Below, in pieces: positions 37,488 through 47,052 of a DNA stretch of 64,000 bases (position 1 is its first letter; the number at the start of each line of letters is the position of its first letter). This DNA is from Nocardia brasiliensis. Lineage in GTDB: Bacteria; Actinomycetota; Actinomycetes; Mycobacteriales; Mycobacteriaceae. Made by a program: the position numbers and the translations under genes. Under the pieces are notes generated by a model. It did not search any database. It saw nothing but the letters and a program-made list of their open reading frames with translations, and had not been told where the DNA came from. Where the stretch lies: NCBI RefSeq assembly GCF_011801125.1, contig NZ_CP046171.1, forward strand, positions 5,332,001 through 5,396,000. The letters run 5' to 3'.

Positions 37488-38174
37488 GTGAAGGATCTGG
37501 TCGACACCACGGAGATGTATCTCCGTACCATCTACGACCTCGAGGAGGAGGGCGTGGTGCCCCTGCGCGCCCGAATCGCCGAGCGTCTCGAGCAGAGCGG
37601 GCCGACGGTGAGCCAGACCGTCGCGCGGATGGAGCGCGACGGTTTGCTGCTTGTCGCCGGAGACCGGCACCTCGAGCTCACCGAGAAGGGCCGCAGCATG
37701 GCGATCGCCGTGATGCGCAAGCACCGGCTCGCCGAGCGCCTTCTCGTCGACATCATCGGCCTGGACTGGCAGAACGTGCACGCGGAGGCCTGCCGCTGGG
37801 AGCACGTGATGAGCGAGGACGTCGAGCGCCGCCTGGTCGAGGTGCTCAACCATCCGACCACCTCCCCCTACGGCAACCCGATCCCCGGTCTGGACGAACT
37901 CGGCATCGTCCCGGCGACCTCGGCCGAAGAGACGCTGGTCCGGCTGACCGACCTGCCGCACGGCCAGGTGCACGCCGTCGTGGTGCGCAGACTCGCCGAG
38001 CACATCCAGACCGACCCCGAGGTGATCGGCCAGCTGCGCGAGGCGGGCGTGGTGCCCGATGCCCGCGTGACGGTCGAGAACAAGCCGGGCACCGTCGTCA
38101 TCACGGTGCCGGGGCACGCGGGGTTCGAACTGTCCGACGAGATGGCGCACGCCGTCCAGGTGAAGCTGGTCTGA
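37488..38174 (+). CDS. ideR: Iron-dependent repressor IdeR/DtxR
   Basis: 228 aa. The N-terminal HTH (about 27-50) is RIAERLEQSGPTVSQTVARM. Metal site residues are in the canonical places: Met10, His79, Glu83, His98, Cys102, Glu105 and His106, all visible in register. A C-terminal SH3-like domain completes the protein. With Fe(II) it represses siderophore genes and induces storage genes. GTG 37488 follows AGGGGTAACAG. It is followed by galE after 3 bp, as in Corynebacterium. Confidence 0.97.
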   Translation: MKDLVDTTEMYLRTIYDLEEEGVVPLRARIAERLEQSGPTVSQTVARMERDGLLLVAGDRHLELTEKGRSMAIAVMRKHRLAERLLVDIIGLDWQNVHAEACRWEHVMSEDVERRLVEVLNHPTTSPYGNPIPGLDELGIVPATSAEETLVRLTDLPHGQVHAVVVRRLAEHIQTDPEVIGQLREAGVVPDARVTVENKPGTVVITVPGHAGFELSDEMAHAVQVKLV

Positions 38175-38177
38175 TCC

Positions 38178-39158
38178 GTGAAACTTCTGGTCACCGGTGG
38201 TGCCGGGTATGTCGGCGGCGTCTGCGCGCAGGTCCTGCACGAGGCTGGTCACGAGGTCGTCGTCGTCGATGACCTGTCCACCGGCAACGCCGACGGCGTC
38301 CCCACCGCGGCACGCTTCGTCGAGGGTGACGTTGCCGAGGTCGCACCGGCGCTGCTCGCCGCCGAAACCTTCGACGGTGTGCTGCATTTCGCGGCGCAGT
38401 CGCTGGTCGGCGAGTCGGTGCAGCAGCCGGAGAAGTACTGGCACGGCAATGTGGTGAAGACCCTCGAGTTGCTCGAGGCGATGCGCCGCACGGACACACC
38501 ACGATTGGTGTTCTCCTCCACCGCCGCGGTGTACGGCGAACCGGAGCAGGTGCCGATCACCGAGGACGCGCCGACCCGGCCGACCAACCCCTACGGTGCG
38601 TCGAAACTCGCGATAGATCACGCCATCACCTCCTATGCGATCGCGCACGGGCTGGCGGCGACCAGCCTGCGCTATTTCAATGTCGCAGGCGCCTATGGCG
38701 GCCTCGGCGAAAACCGGGTGGTGGAAACCCATCTCATTCCGCTGGTGCTGCAGGTCGCGCTCGGGCACCGCAAGGCGATCTCGGTGTTCGGCACCGACTG
38801 GCCCACGCCCGACGGCACCGCGGTGCGCGACTACATCCACATCCGTGACCTCGCCCAGGCCCACCTGCTGGCACTGACCAGCTCCGAGGCGGGCACCCAC
38901 CGCGTATACAACCTCGGCAGCGGCACCGGTTTCTCGGTCCGCGAGGTGATCTCGGCGTGCGAGCGGGTCACCGGGCTGCCCATCGCGGCCCAGGATGCCC
39001 CGCGCCGCCCCGGTGACCCGGCGACCCTCATCGCCTCCAGCGCCCGCGCCATCGCCGAACTCGGCTGGCGCCCGGAGCACAACGATCTCGACGAAATCGT
39101 CTCCGACGCTTGGACTTTCCTCCAGTCCCTCGGCACCCGGGCGCACTCCGCCAAGTAG
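38178..39158 (+). CDS. galE: UDP-glucose 4-epimerase
   Basis: 326 aa extended SDR. The NAD-binding loop is GGAGYVGG (7-14), catalytic Ser113-Ser114 are in [10 protein letters not shown], and Tyr139/Lys143 in YGASK. It interconverts UDP-glucose and UDP-galactose for cell-wall arabinogalactan. GTG 38178 lies three bases after the ideR stop, so the two genes are one transcription unit. Confidence 0.95.
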   Translation: MKLLVTGGAGYVGGVCAQVLHEAGHEVVVVDDLSTGNADGVPTAARFVEGDVAEVAPALLAAETFDGVLHFAAQSLVGESVQQPEKYWHGNVVKTLELLEAMRRTDTPRLVFSSTAAVYGEPEQVPITEDAPTRPTNPYGASKLAIDHAITSYAIAHGLAATSLRYFNVAGAYGGLGENRVVETHLIPLVLQVALGHRKAISVFGTDWPTPDGTAVRDYIHIRDLAQAHLLALTSSEAGTHRVYNLGSGTGFSVREVISACERVTGLPIAAQDAPRRPGDPATLIASSARAIAELGWRPEHNDLDEIVSDAWTFLQSLGTRAHSAK

Positions 39159-39204
39159 CCCGGCCACCCGAGCCGAGCGCGGCGCCGGGAAACGATCGCC
39201 CCAC

Positions 39205-39236
39205 GCGCCGTGCTGCCCACCGTGGCAGCGCGGCGC
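39205..39236 (+). terminator. Probable galE terminator
   Basis: GCGCCGTGCTGCC (39205-39217) and GGCAGCGCGGCGC (39224-39236) form a 13-bp stem with one G:T pair, between convergent genes. Confidence 0.55.
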
Positions 39237-39317
39237 ACTCCCCGACCACCCGGCGCCGGACCCACCGGCGACCCGTTGCTACGCCCTGGACCGCGAATCA
39301 CGCACGGCCGCAGTGCT

Positions 39318-41072
39318 TCACATCGCGGGTTCGCCGAGGTCTATGCCGAGGTCGGCGGCCGCGTGGTAGCCGCTGCGCGCCAGCCTGCGCATCTGCTCCG
39401 GTCGCATGCCGAGCGAGAGCGACGTCTCCAGCAGCAACGCCATGGGATGGTCGGGATCGGCCGCCAAGGCCGCCTCGAGCGCGATCCCGGCCAGCGCCCC
39501 GTCGCCGCGGGCGTAGGCGCTGTAACCGAGCAGGGCGGCGGCCTCGGCCCGGTCGCGTCCCCGCAGCGCGCGGGCCAGGATCGCCCACAGTGCTTCCGCG
39601 GCGACGGCATGGTCACCGACCGCGAGGGCGAACATGGCGTCCCTGACCGCCCGATCACGCAGTGCGGCAGCGAGTTCGGCCAGTTCCCGCGCCATCGGCT
39701 CGTTGTCGGACTCGATGTTGGCGACCTGCCACAGAACGTATTCCAGCGCCTGCCTGCTGTAAGCGTTCGGGTCGCCACGGCGCACGGCCCTGGCGTACCG
39801 GTCATGGGCGACGGCGAGCGCGGTCTCCAGCAGCGCGGCGACCTCGTCTTGCAACGCGCTGTCCTCGGCCACCATCGCGGTCAGCTCCGTCCGCGAGGCG
39901 AGCACGGGCCGCCCATCGAGCACCTGCGCCAGCGCCACCGCGGAGGTCGCCGGATCCGACAGCAGCCCACTGCGTTCCATGCCGAACAGGCTCCACCAGC
40001 ACTGCCCCGGCCGGATCGCGCGGACCGCCCAGGCGCCGGCGAGCGCGATGTCCTGCGCCGCGAGCCGCCGGGCGAGGGCGGCGATCAGCATGTCGAATCG
40101 TCCTATGCCGCAACGCTCGACGATGTCGGAGCCGCACAGGTCCGGCTCGACGGACCGGTCGTCCACCACCACCGCGAGCACCTCGGCCACATCGTCGTGC
40201 GCGGAAACCTGGGCGACGCACCGCGCCACCTGCTCTGCGCGCAACCGCCCGCGACCGCCCTCCTGATCCAGGTCGAACCGCATCACCGCGTCGATGATCG
40301 CGCCGTCCGCGCGGTCCGGCACCGCCCGCAACACCAGCACGACGAGCGAACGCTCCGGCGCGAACCCGATCATGGCGGGCACCCCCGCGATCAGTTCCCC
40401 CGGCTCGTCCACGCGCACAACACAATCCGGGGTCTCGACCCCGAACGGCGGCGCAGGCTCCGCACAGACGAGCCCCTGCTCGGCATCGACCTCCACAGCC
40501 CACTCCGCCCCTCCACCACCGTCCCCACCCGCCCCGTCCATACTTACCGAGACCATGCGCGTGGCGTCGACTCCGGCGACAGCGGCCGCTACCTCGGTAG
40601 CGGTGTCCCCGACGGCAGGAGGCACGAGCTCGACACCAACCGGCTCCGCCCCGTCGACCGCCTCCACTCTGACGTCAGCAGGCTCCCCTCCGGCGGCGGG
40701 CCCGAGCTCTGGACGGGCGGGCTCCATCTCTACGGCATCAGCAGACTCGAGATCCTCGGCCTCCTTAGCGTCGACGTCCTGTGGCCGCGTGGCACTTTCA
40801 GCGACCGGTGTCGGACAGGCGTTCGGGCGTACGCAGGTTCCGGCGCGTGCGCAGCCGTCCGGCTGGGCGCACTCGGCCGCCCCCTGGGTGGTTTCCCGCG
40901 TCGGCCGTCGTTGCAGGAAGCTGCACGTGCGCAGTGCGACCGCGAGGCTGACCGGCGCGCGGGACGTGCTGTTACGCAACGAGGGGCGGGCGCAGGGGCC
41001 ACCGGGGGCGGCGGCGCCTGGCGCCGAGTCGACCGCCAGGGTGGTGAGGTACGGGTTCACGGGAGTGGTCAT
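39318..41072 (-). CDS. DUF4192 protein with long N-terminal extension
   Basis: 584 aa from ATG 41072. The DUF4192 domain starts at about residue 220 (VVRVDEPGELIAGVPAMIGF, then RSLVVLVLRAV) and continues to the C-terminus, which is helical with tetratricopeptide-like alanine-rich repeats. The 200 residues before it are low-complexity, acidic in the second half and Arg/Cys-rich in the first, unlike normal protein. The true start may lie well downstream, for example near the ATG at about 40554. Corresponds to Rv2712c, about 350 aa (from memory). Confidence 0.75.
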   Translation of the reverse strand: MTTPVNPYLTTLAVDSAPGAAAPGGPCARPSLRNSTSRAPVSLAVALRTCSFLQRRPTRETTQGAAECAQPDGCARAGTCVRPNACPTPVAESATRPQDVDAKEAEDLESADAVEMEPARPELGPAAGGEPADVRVEAVDGAEPVGVELVPPAVGDTATEVAAAVAGVDATRMVSVSMDGAGGDGGGGAEWAVEVDAEQGLVCAEPAPPFGVETPDCVVRVDEPGELIAGVPAMIGFAPERSLVVLVLRAVPDRADGAIIDAVMRFDLDQEGGRGRLRAEQVARCVAQVSAHDDVAEVLAVVVDDRSVEPDLCGSDIVERCGIGRFDMLIAALARRLAAQDIALAGAWAVRAIRPGQCWWSLFGMERSGLLSDPATSAVALAQVLDGRPVLASRTELTAMVAEDSALQDEVAALLETALAVAHDRYARAVRRGDPNAYSRQALEYVLWQVANIESDNEPMARELAELAAALRDRAVRDAMFALAVGDHAVAAEALWAILARALRGRDRAEAAALLGYSAYARGDGALAGIALEAALAADPDHPMALLLETSLSLGMRPEQMRRLARSGYHAAADLGIDLGEPAM

Positions 41073-41266
41073 GGCAGCGAGCCTGCCCGCGGGCCCCGCC
41101 GAACGGCCCACCCCGAACAGGCGATTTACCGAACCTGTGGATTTCGCCGCGATGTGGACAACCGGCGCACCATCGCCGCGCGAGCGTCCCGCTTGTCACG
41201 GGCCACGCCGGTGCCTCGTCCAGAGGGCTCTTCGATGAGCCAGAGCCCAACCCCGTTGACGCGGTC

Positions 41267-41983
41267 CTAGGCTCCCTTGTCGACCCGCCGCACCGCCGTC
41301 GCGAACAGCTCGTTCACGGCCGACATATCCGCCTCGGACCCCGAAAAGGACATATACGTCACGGTGATTCGCACGTCACCGACCTGCCCGGTCACCGCGC
41401 GCATCGACTGCGTCAGCCCGGCGCCCGCGACGTCGGGCAGCACGGTCCGCCGCAGCCCCAGCGCGTCCTCGGCGTCGGTTTCCGGCGCCGCGAGCAGCTC
41501 GGTGGTCACCGTGGTCCCCGCCCCGCTCTGCTGCACCCGCATCGACCGGCACTGGATCAGCTGGCTGCGCAGGGCCGCCAGCGGCTGCCTGGTACGGGCC
41601 AGCTCGACCGTCACGGTGGCTCTGGCGGCGTCGTCGGTGCCGACCGCGACCGCGCGCTGATCGGCGCCGAATTTCGGTTCCGGCGGCGCGCAGTGCGCCG
41701 GTTGCACCTGAGCGCCGCGCCCGGCCCCGGTGAGGTCGCCCGCGGCCTGCGCGGCCGCCTCCGGTGGCAACACCACGGCCGGATAGCGCCGGGGAAACTG
41801 CGCCGGTTCCGGCAGCAGTGTGGCCAGCGCGGCGCCGATGTGGCGGGTCACCGAGGTCTGCTCGGCCGAGACCGGGTGACCGGTCACGGTGGACCCGCAC
41901 CCGGCGAGTATCACCGCACACGCCGCGGGCATGGCGAAGCGCGCCCGCTTGCGCGCCGAATCCGCCACAGTCACCCGACCCAC
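41267..41983 (-). CDS. Secreted lipoprotein, family unknown
   Basis: 238 aa. Signal sequence RFAMPAACAVILAGC ends in a lipobox with lipidated Cys at about residue 29. The mature part is beta-rich with two further Cys (PAHCAPPEP and IQCRSMRV), resembling the DUF5642-type exported proteins of mycobacteria. GTG 41983 is used; later GTGs at 41974 or 41968 would also leave a complete signal peptide. Function unknown. Confidence 0.8.
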   Translation of the reverse strand: MGRVTVADSARKRARFAMPAACAVILAGCGSTVTGHPVSAEQTSVTRHIGAALATLLPEPAQFPRRYPAVVLPPEAAAQAAGDLTGAGRGAQVQPAHCAPPEPKFGADQRAVAVGTDDAARATVTVELARTRQPLAALRSQLIQCRSMRVQQSGAGTTVTTELLAAPETDAEDALGLRRTVLPDVAGAGLTQSMRAVTGQVGDVRITVTYMSFSGSEADMSAVNELFATAVRRVDKGA

Positions 41984-42211
41984 TGTGCCAAACTCCCGGT
42001 GCCCGCCCGCGGAGCCACGCCGCGCGCCGGGAATGCGCGGCGCACCTGAGCTGTTGGCTCGTCGTATGGGTCGGTGTCCGACCGTGCACGGTGGCGGTCA
42101 CCGGCATGGGGGACAATGGACATGGTCCCGTCCCGGCTGACCGCGCTCGAACGACTCAGCTGTGAGCGCCGAGCGTCACCGGTGCCGGAACCGCGCAGGA
42201 AGGAGTACGCG

Positions 42212-43159
42212 ATGGAGCACGAGTCGCGAATGTACGAGCTGGAGTTCCCCGCTCCCCAGCTGTCGTCCGAGGACGGCGCCGGTCCCGTACTGGTGCACGG
42301 CCTGGAAGGCTTCACCGATGCCGGGCACGCGGTGCGGCTGGCTACCACGCACCTGCGCGAAAGTCTCGAAAGCGAACTGGTCGCCTCGTTCGATGTCGAC
42401 GAGTTGCTGGACTATCGCTCCCGCCGTCCGCTGATGACGTTCAAGACCGACCATTTCTCCGAATACGCCGAGCCCGAACTCAATCTCTGGGCCCTGCGCG
42501 ATACCGCGGGCACCCCATTCCTGCTGCTCGCCGGCATCGAACCGGACCTGCGCTGGGAGAAGTTCACCACCGCGGTGCGCCTGCTCGCCGAACAGCTCGG
42601 CGTGCGCCGCAGCATCGGACTCAGCGCCATCCCGATGGCGATTCCGCACACCCGCCCGCTCGGGGTGACCGCGCACTCCTCCGATCGCGACCTGATCCCC
42701 GAACACCAGCGCTGGCCCGGCGAATTACAGGTGCCCGGCAGCGCGTCCTCGCTGCTGGAGTACCGGATGGCCCAGCACGGTCACGAGTCGGTGGGCTTCT
42801 CGGTGCACGTGCCGCACTACCTGGCCCAGACCGCGTACCCGGAGGCCGCGCAGACGTTGCTGGAGAACGTCGCCGACAACGCGGGCCTCGACATCCCGCT
42901 CGCCGCGCTCGGCGAGGCCGCGGCGCGCGTGCGCGAACAGGTCAACGAGCACATCGCGGGCAACTCCGAGGTGGAGACCGTGGTGCACGCGCTGGAACGC
43001 CAGTACGACAGCTTCGTCAGCGCGCAGGAGCGGCAGTCGAGTCTGCTCGTCGGCGACGGCGAACTGCCGAGCGGTGACGAATTGGGCGCCGAGTTCGAGC
43101 GTTTCCTCGCCGAACAGGGTGGCTACGACGGCGGCGGTGACCCAGACGAACAGCGGTAA
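42212..43159 (+). CDS. PAC2 family protein
   Basis: 315 aa. The PAC2 (proteasome-assembly-chaperone-like) fold is indicated by LVHGLEGFTDAGHAVRLATT near 25-45, PFLLLAGIEPDLRWEKFTTA, and IGLSAIPMAIPHTRPLGVTA. ATG 42212 is preceded by AAGGAG. Rv2714 is the mycobacterial counterpart (from memory). Bacterial PAC2 proteins have no established role. Confidence 0.9.
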   Translation: MEHESRMYELEFPAPQLSSEDGAGPVLVHGLEGFTDAGHAVRLATTHLRESLESELVASFDVDELLDYRSRRPLMTFKTDHFSEYAEPELNLWALRDTAGTPFLLLAGIEPDLRWEKFTTAVRLLAEQLGVRRSIGLSAIPMAIPHTRPLGVTAHSSDRDLIPEHQRWPGELQVPGSASSLLEYRMAQHGHESVGFSVHVPHYLAQTAYPEAAQTLLENVADNAGLDIPLAALGEAAARVREQVNEHIAGNSEVETVVHALERQYDSFVSAQERQSSLLVGDGELPSGDELGAEFERFLAEQGGYDGGGDPDEQR

Positions 43160-43194
43160 CAACCCGCCGCACACCGGCACGTAGGGTGTGCGGA

Positions 43195-45693
43195 GTGGAT
43201 TTGACCGAGCTGCTGGAGATACCGGGAACCGACGCCGACGCGCTGTACGAGTCCTTCGGGACGTGGGCCGCTGAGCAGGGCACCCCGTTGTATCCGGCGC
43301 AGGACGAGGCGCTGCTCGAGTTGGCCTCCGGCTCCCACGTCATCCTCGCGACGCCGACCGGTTCCGGAAAGTCGCTGGTCGCGGTCGGCGCCCACCTGTT
43401 CGCACTCACCCAGGGCAAACGCACGTACTACACCGCGCCGATCAAGGCGCTGGTCAGCGAGAAGTTCTTCGCGCTCTGCGAGATCTTCGGGGCCGAGCGG
43501 GTCGGCATGGTGACCGGTGACGCCGCGGTCAACGCCGACGCGCCGATCATCTGCGCCACCGCCGAAATCCTGGCGAACCTCGCGTTGCGCGAGGGTGCCG
43601 ACGCCGATATCGGCCAGGTCGTGATGGACGAGTTCCACTTCTACGCCGACCCGGACCGCGGCTGGGCCTGGCAGGTCCCGCTGATCGAACTGCCCCGCGT
43701 GCAGTTCCTGCTGATGTCGGCCACGCTCGGCGAGGTCGACTTCTTCGCCGAGGATCTGCGCCGCCGCACCGGCCGCTCGACGGCGGTGGTCGCGGGCACC
43801 GAACGTCCGGTGCCGCTGACCTTCTCGTACGCGCGCACGCCCATCACCGAGACCCTGGAAGAGCTCGTCACCACCCACCAGGCTCCGGTGTACGTGGTGC
43901 ACTTCACCCAGGCCGCCGCACTCGAGCGCGCGCAGGCGCTGACGAGTGTGAACTTCGCCACCCGGGCCGAAAAGGACGCCATCGCTACGGCATTGGGCGA
44001 GTTCCGGTTCGCGTCCGGTTTCGGCAAGACGCTCTCGCGGCTGATCCGGCACGGCATCGGCGTGCACCACGCAGGCATGCTGCCGAAGTACCGCAGGCTG
44101 GTCGAACGCCTGGCGCAGGAGGGACTGCTGAAGGTCGTCTGCGGCACCGACACCCTGGGCGTCGGCATCAACGTGCCGATCCGCACGGTGCTGCTGACCG
44201 GCCTCACCAAATACGACGGCGTGCGCACCCGCAGGCTGAAAGCCCGTGAGTTCCACCAGATCGCGGGCCGCGCCGGGCGCGCGGGCTACGACACGATGGG
44301 CACCGTCGTGGTCCAGGCGCCCGAGCACGAGGTGGAGAACACCCGGCTGCTCGCCAAGGCGGGCGACGACCCGAAGAAGCAGCGAAAAGTGGTGCGCCGC
44401 AAGCCACCCGAGGGCTTCGTCTCCTGGAGCGAAGAGACCTTCGACCGGCTGATCGCGGCCCAGCCGGAGCCGATGGTCTCCCGCTTCGCCGTGACGAACT
44501 CGTTGCTGCTCAACGTGATAGCGCGCCCCGGCAACTGCTTCGACGCCATGCGGCACCTGCTCGAGGACAACCACGAGCCCCGTCCGGCACAGCGCAAACA
44601 CATCCTGCGCGCCATCCGGCTCTATCGCGCGCTGCGCGACGCCGGGGTGGTGCAGCAGCTCGACGAGCCCGACGCCAAGGGCCGCCGGGCCCGGCTCACC
44701 GTGGACCTGCAGCGTGATTTCGCGCTGGACCAGCCACTGTCGCCGTTCGCGCTGGCCGCCTTCGACCTGCTGGACAAAGACGCGCCCGGCTATACCCTCG
44801 ATGTGGTGTCCCTCATCGAATCGACGCTAGAGGATCCGCGCCAGCTGCTGATGGCTCAGCAGCACAAGGCGCGCGGTGTGGCGATCAACGAGATGAAGGC
44901 CGAGGGCATCGACTACGACGAGCGGATGGAACTGCTCGAGGAGGTCACCTGGCCCAAGCCGCTGGCCGAGCTGATCGAGCCCGCGTTCGAGACCTACCGC
45001 GCGGGCCATCCCTGGGTCTCGGAGTTCGCGCCCTCCCCCAAATCGGTGGTGCGCGACATGATCGAACGGTCGATGACCTTCGCCGAGCTGATCTCGTTCT
45101 ATGAGCTGGCGCGGTCTGAGGGCGTGGTGCTGCGCTATCTCGCCGACGCCTATCGCGCGCTGCGCCGCACGGTGCCCGACTCGGCACGGACCGAGGAGCT
45201 CGAGGACATCACCGAGTGGCTGGGCGAGCTCGTCCGGCAGGTCGATTCGAGTCTGCTCGACGAGTGGGAGCAGCTCACCAACCCTGGCGCCGAGACCGAC
45301 GCCGAGCAGCTCGCCTTCGGCGCGGAGACGGTCCGGCCGATCTCGGCGAACGAGCGTGCCTTCCGCGTGATGGTGCGCAACGCCATGTTCCGCCGGGTCG
45401 AGCTGGCCGCGCTGCGCCGCTGGGATCTGCTGGACGAGCTGGGCACCGGTCCCGACTGGGCCGCCGAATTGGCACCGTACTTCGCCGAATACGAATGCAT
45501 CGGCACCGGGCCGGACGCCCGCGGACCGCAACTGTTCCAGATCGAACGAAGACCCGGTTTCTGGCAGGTGCGCCAGGTGCTCGACGACCCGGCGGGCGAC
45601 CACGGCTGGTCGATCGTCGCGCTCGTGGACCTGGCCGAGTCCGATGCCGCCGGTGAGATCGTCTTCGACGAACTCACGGTGTCCGCGGGCTGA
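43195..45693 (+). CDS. DEAD/DEAH helicase with DUF3516
   Basis: About 832 aa superfamily 2 RNA/DNA helicase of the Ski2-like class. Motifs: ATPTGSGKS (Walker A, about 59-67), MDEFHFYADPDRGW (motif II), MSATLGEVDFF (motif III), KVVCGTDTLGVGINVP (motif V) and HQIAGRAGRAGYD (motif VI). A C-terminal DUF3516 domain follows. GTG 43195 is used; GTG 43186 would add three residues. It follows the PAC2 gene as in Corynebacterium, where it precedes oxyR. Confidence 0.92.
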   Translation: MDLTELLEIPGTDADALYESFGTWAAEQGTPLYPAQDEALLELASGSHVILATPTGSGKSLVAVGAHLFALTQGKRTYYTAPIKALVSEKFFALCEIFGAERVGMVTGDAAVNADAPIICATAEILANLALREGADADIGQVVMDEFHFYADPDRGWAWQVPLIELPRVQFLLMSATLGEVDFFAEDLRRRTGRSTAVVAGTERPVPLTFSYARTPITETLEELVTTHQAPVYVVHFTQAAALERAQALTSVNFATRAEKDAIATALGEFRFASGFGKTLSRLIRHGIGVHHAGMLPKYRRLVERLAQEGLLKVVCGTDTLGVGINVPIRTVLLTGLTKYDGVRTRRLKAREFHQIAGRAGRAGYDTMGTVVVQAPEHEVENTRLLAKAGDDPKKQRKVVRRKPPEGFVSWSEETFDRLIAAQPEPMVSRFAVTNSLLLNVIARPGNCFDAMRHLLEDNHEPRPAQRKHILRAIRLYRALRDAGVVQQLDEPDAKGRRARLTVDLQRDFALDQPLSPFALAAFDLLDKDAPGYTLDVVSLIESTLEDPRQLLMAQQHKARGVAINEMKAEGIDYDERMELLEEVTWPKPLAELIEPAFETYRAGHPWVSEFAPSPKSVVRDMIERSMTFAELISFYELARSEGVVLRYLADAYRALRRTVPDSARTEELEDITEWLGELVRQVDSSLLDEWEQLTNPGAETDAEQLAFGAETVRPISANERAFRVMVRNAMFRRVELAALRRWDLLDELGTGPDWAAELAPYFAEYECIGTGPDARGPQLFQIERRPGFWQVRQVLDDPAGDHGWSIVALVDLAESDAAGEIVFDELTVSAG

Positions 45694-45865
45694 TCCGCCC
45701 TGCCGCACAGCAGCGATCTCTACAGAATCCATACAGGTCATCGGCCACTTCCTGCCGCCTGTCGGGGGCAGCGTCGCTATGTCACCGACCTGAGGTTTGG
45801 TGGATTCGTTTCTGGGTAGGGGCCGCTGCTACTCTTCCCGCTGCCGCCGAAGCGAAAGATCAACT

Positions 45866-47020
45866 ATGCTGACCCACCCCGTCGGCTCCACCCCCTGCTA
45901 TTCCCCGGAGCCCACATCACCGTTTCTTGTCATCTACCCCGAGCGGGTGCGTGAGAACTACCGCGCACTCCATGCCGCCATGCCCGCGGCGCGGATTCGC
46001 TTCGCGGTCAAGGCAAGCCCGGTGCCCGAGCTCATCCAGGTGCTCGACGAGGAGGGCGCCGAGTTCGATGTCGCCAGCATCGGCGAGATCGAGCTGTGCC
46101 TCGAGCTGGGTGTCGAACCCGCGACACTGTGCTACGGCAACCCGATCAAGAAGGCCGCCGACATCGCCCGCGCCTACGCGCTCGGCGTGCGCCGCTACGC
46201 CTTCGACACCGAGGACGACCTGCTGCGCATCACCGAGCACGCACCGGGCTCGCAGGTCGAATGCCGGTTCCTCGCTTCGGCTCCCGAGTCGCGCACCCCG
46301 TTCGGCACCAAGTTCGGCTGCGCGCCCGCTGAGGCGTTGCGGCTGCTGGTGCGGGCGCGCGACCTCGGGCTGGTCGTGGCGGGGCCATACTTCCACGTCG
46401 GCTCCCAGCAGCTCGATCCGAACGCGTGGCGGATCGGCATCGAGCAGGCGGGCCGGATCGTGGAAGCCTTGGCCGACAAGGATATTCACGTCACTTCGGT
46501 GAACATCGGCGGCGGCCTGCCGATCGCGTACGCCGATCCCGCGCCCGCGCTCGACGAGATCGCCACGGTGGTCGGCACCGCCGCGGCCGAATACCTGCCC
46601 GCCACCGCCGCTTTGGTGGTCGAGCCCGGCCGCGCGCTGGTCGGGTCGGCGGGTGTCATCCACGCCGAGGTCGTCGGCGTGCGCATCGCGCCGGACGGCC
46701 GGCGCTGGGTGTATCTCGACATCGGCCGCTACAACGGCATGGCCGAGACCGAGAACGAGTACATCGCTTATCGATTCGTCACCGATCGGGACGGCGACCC
46801 TGTCGACGAGGCAGTGGTGGCCGGTCCGACCTGCGACGGCGACGATGTACTGTATCAACGCACGCGGGTCCTTCTCCCGACCACGTTGCAAGCCGGTGAT
46901 CGCGTCACGATCCTCGACACCGGCGCCTATACCGCGAGCTATTCGTCGGTGTCCTTCAACGGTTTTCCGCCCCTGACCGTTCATGTCTCGGGCGCTGAAC
47001 CTACCCGCCCCGCCGGCTGA
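45866..47020 (+). CDS. Ornithine/lysine decarboxylase, group IV PLP type
   Basis: 384 aa fold-type III enzyme. The PLP-binding Lys49 lies in RFAVKASPVPEL. The glycine-rich phosphate loop is VNIGGGLPIAY, the EPGRALVG segment follows, and the active-site Cys323 lies in GPTCDGDDV, as in ornithine decarboxylases. ATG 45866 is used. Immediately followed (about 30 bp) by a SpeD-SpeE fusion gene, so putrescine made here is the expected substrate of the next protein. Ornithine versus lysine preference cannot be read. Confidence 0.88.
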   Translation: MLTHPVGSTPCYSPEPTSPFLVIYPERVRENYRALHAAMPAARIRFAVKASPVPELIQVLDEEGAEFDVASIGEIELCLELGVEPATLCYGNPIKKAADIARAYALGVRRYAFDTEDDLLRITEHAPGSQVECRFLASAPESRTPFGTKFGCAPAEALRLLVRARDLGLVVAGPYFHVGSQQLDPNAWRIGIEQAGRIVEALADKDIHVTSVNIGGGLPIAYADPAPALDEIATVVGTAAAEYLPATAALVVEPGRALVGSAGVIHAEVVGVRIAPDGRRWVYLDIGRYNGMAETENEYIAYRFVTDRDGDPVDEAVVAGPTCDGDDVLYQRTRVLLPTTLQAGDRVTILDTGAYTASYSSVSFNGFPPLTVHVSGAEPTRPAG

Positions 47021-47052
47021 CGCCGGCTGCCAACCCCTAGGCGAGAGTGAGT

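Noticed and set aside
36021..39167. 1,048-aa minus-strand frame spanning acuC, ideR and galE
   Set aside because: Only its C-terminal 422 residues (AcuC) are genuine; the rest is antisense to ideR and galE, which have complete motifs.
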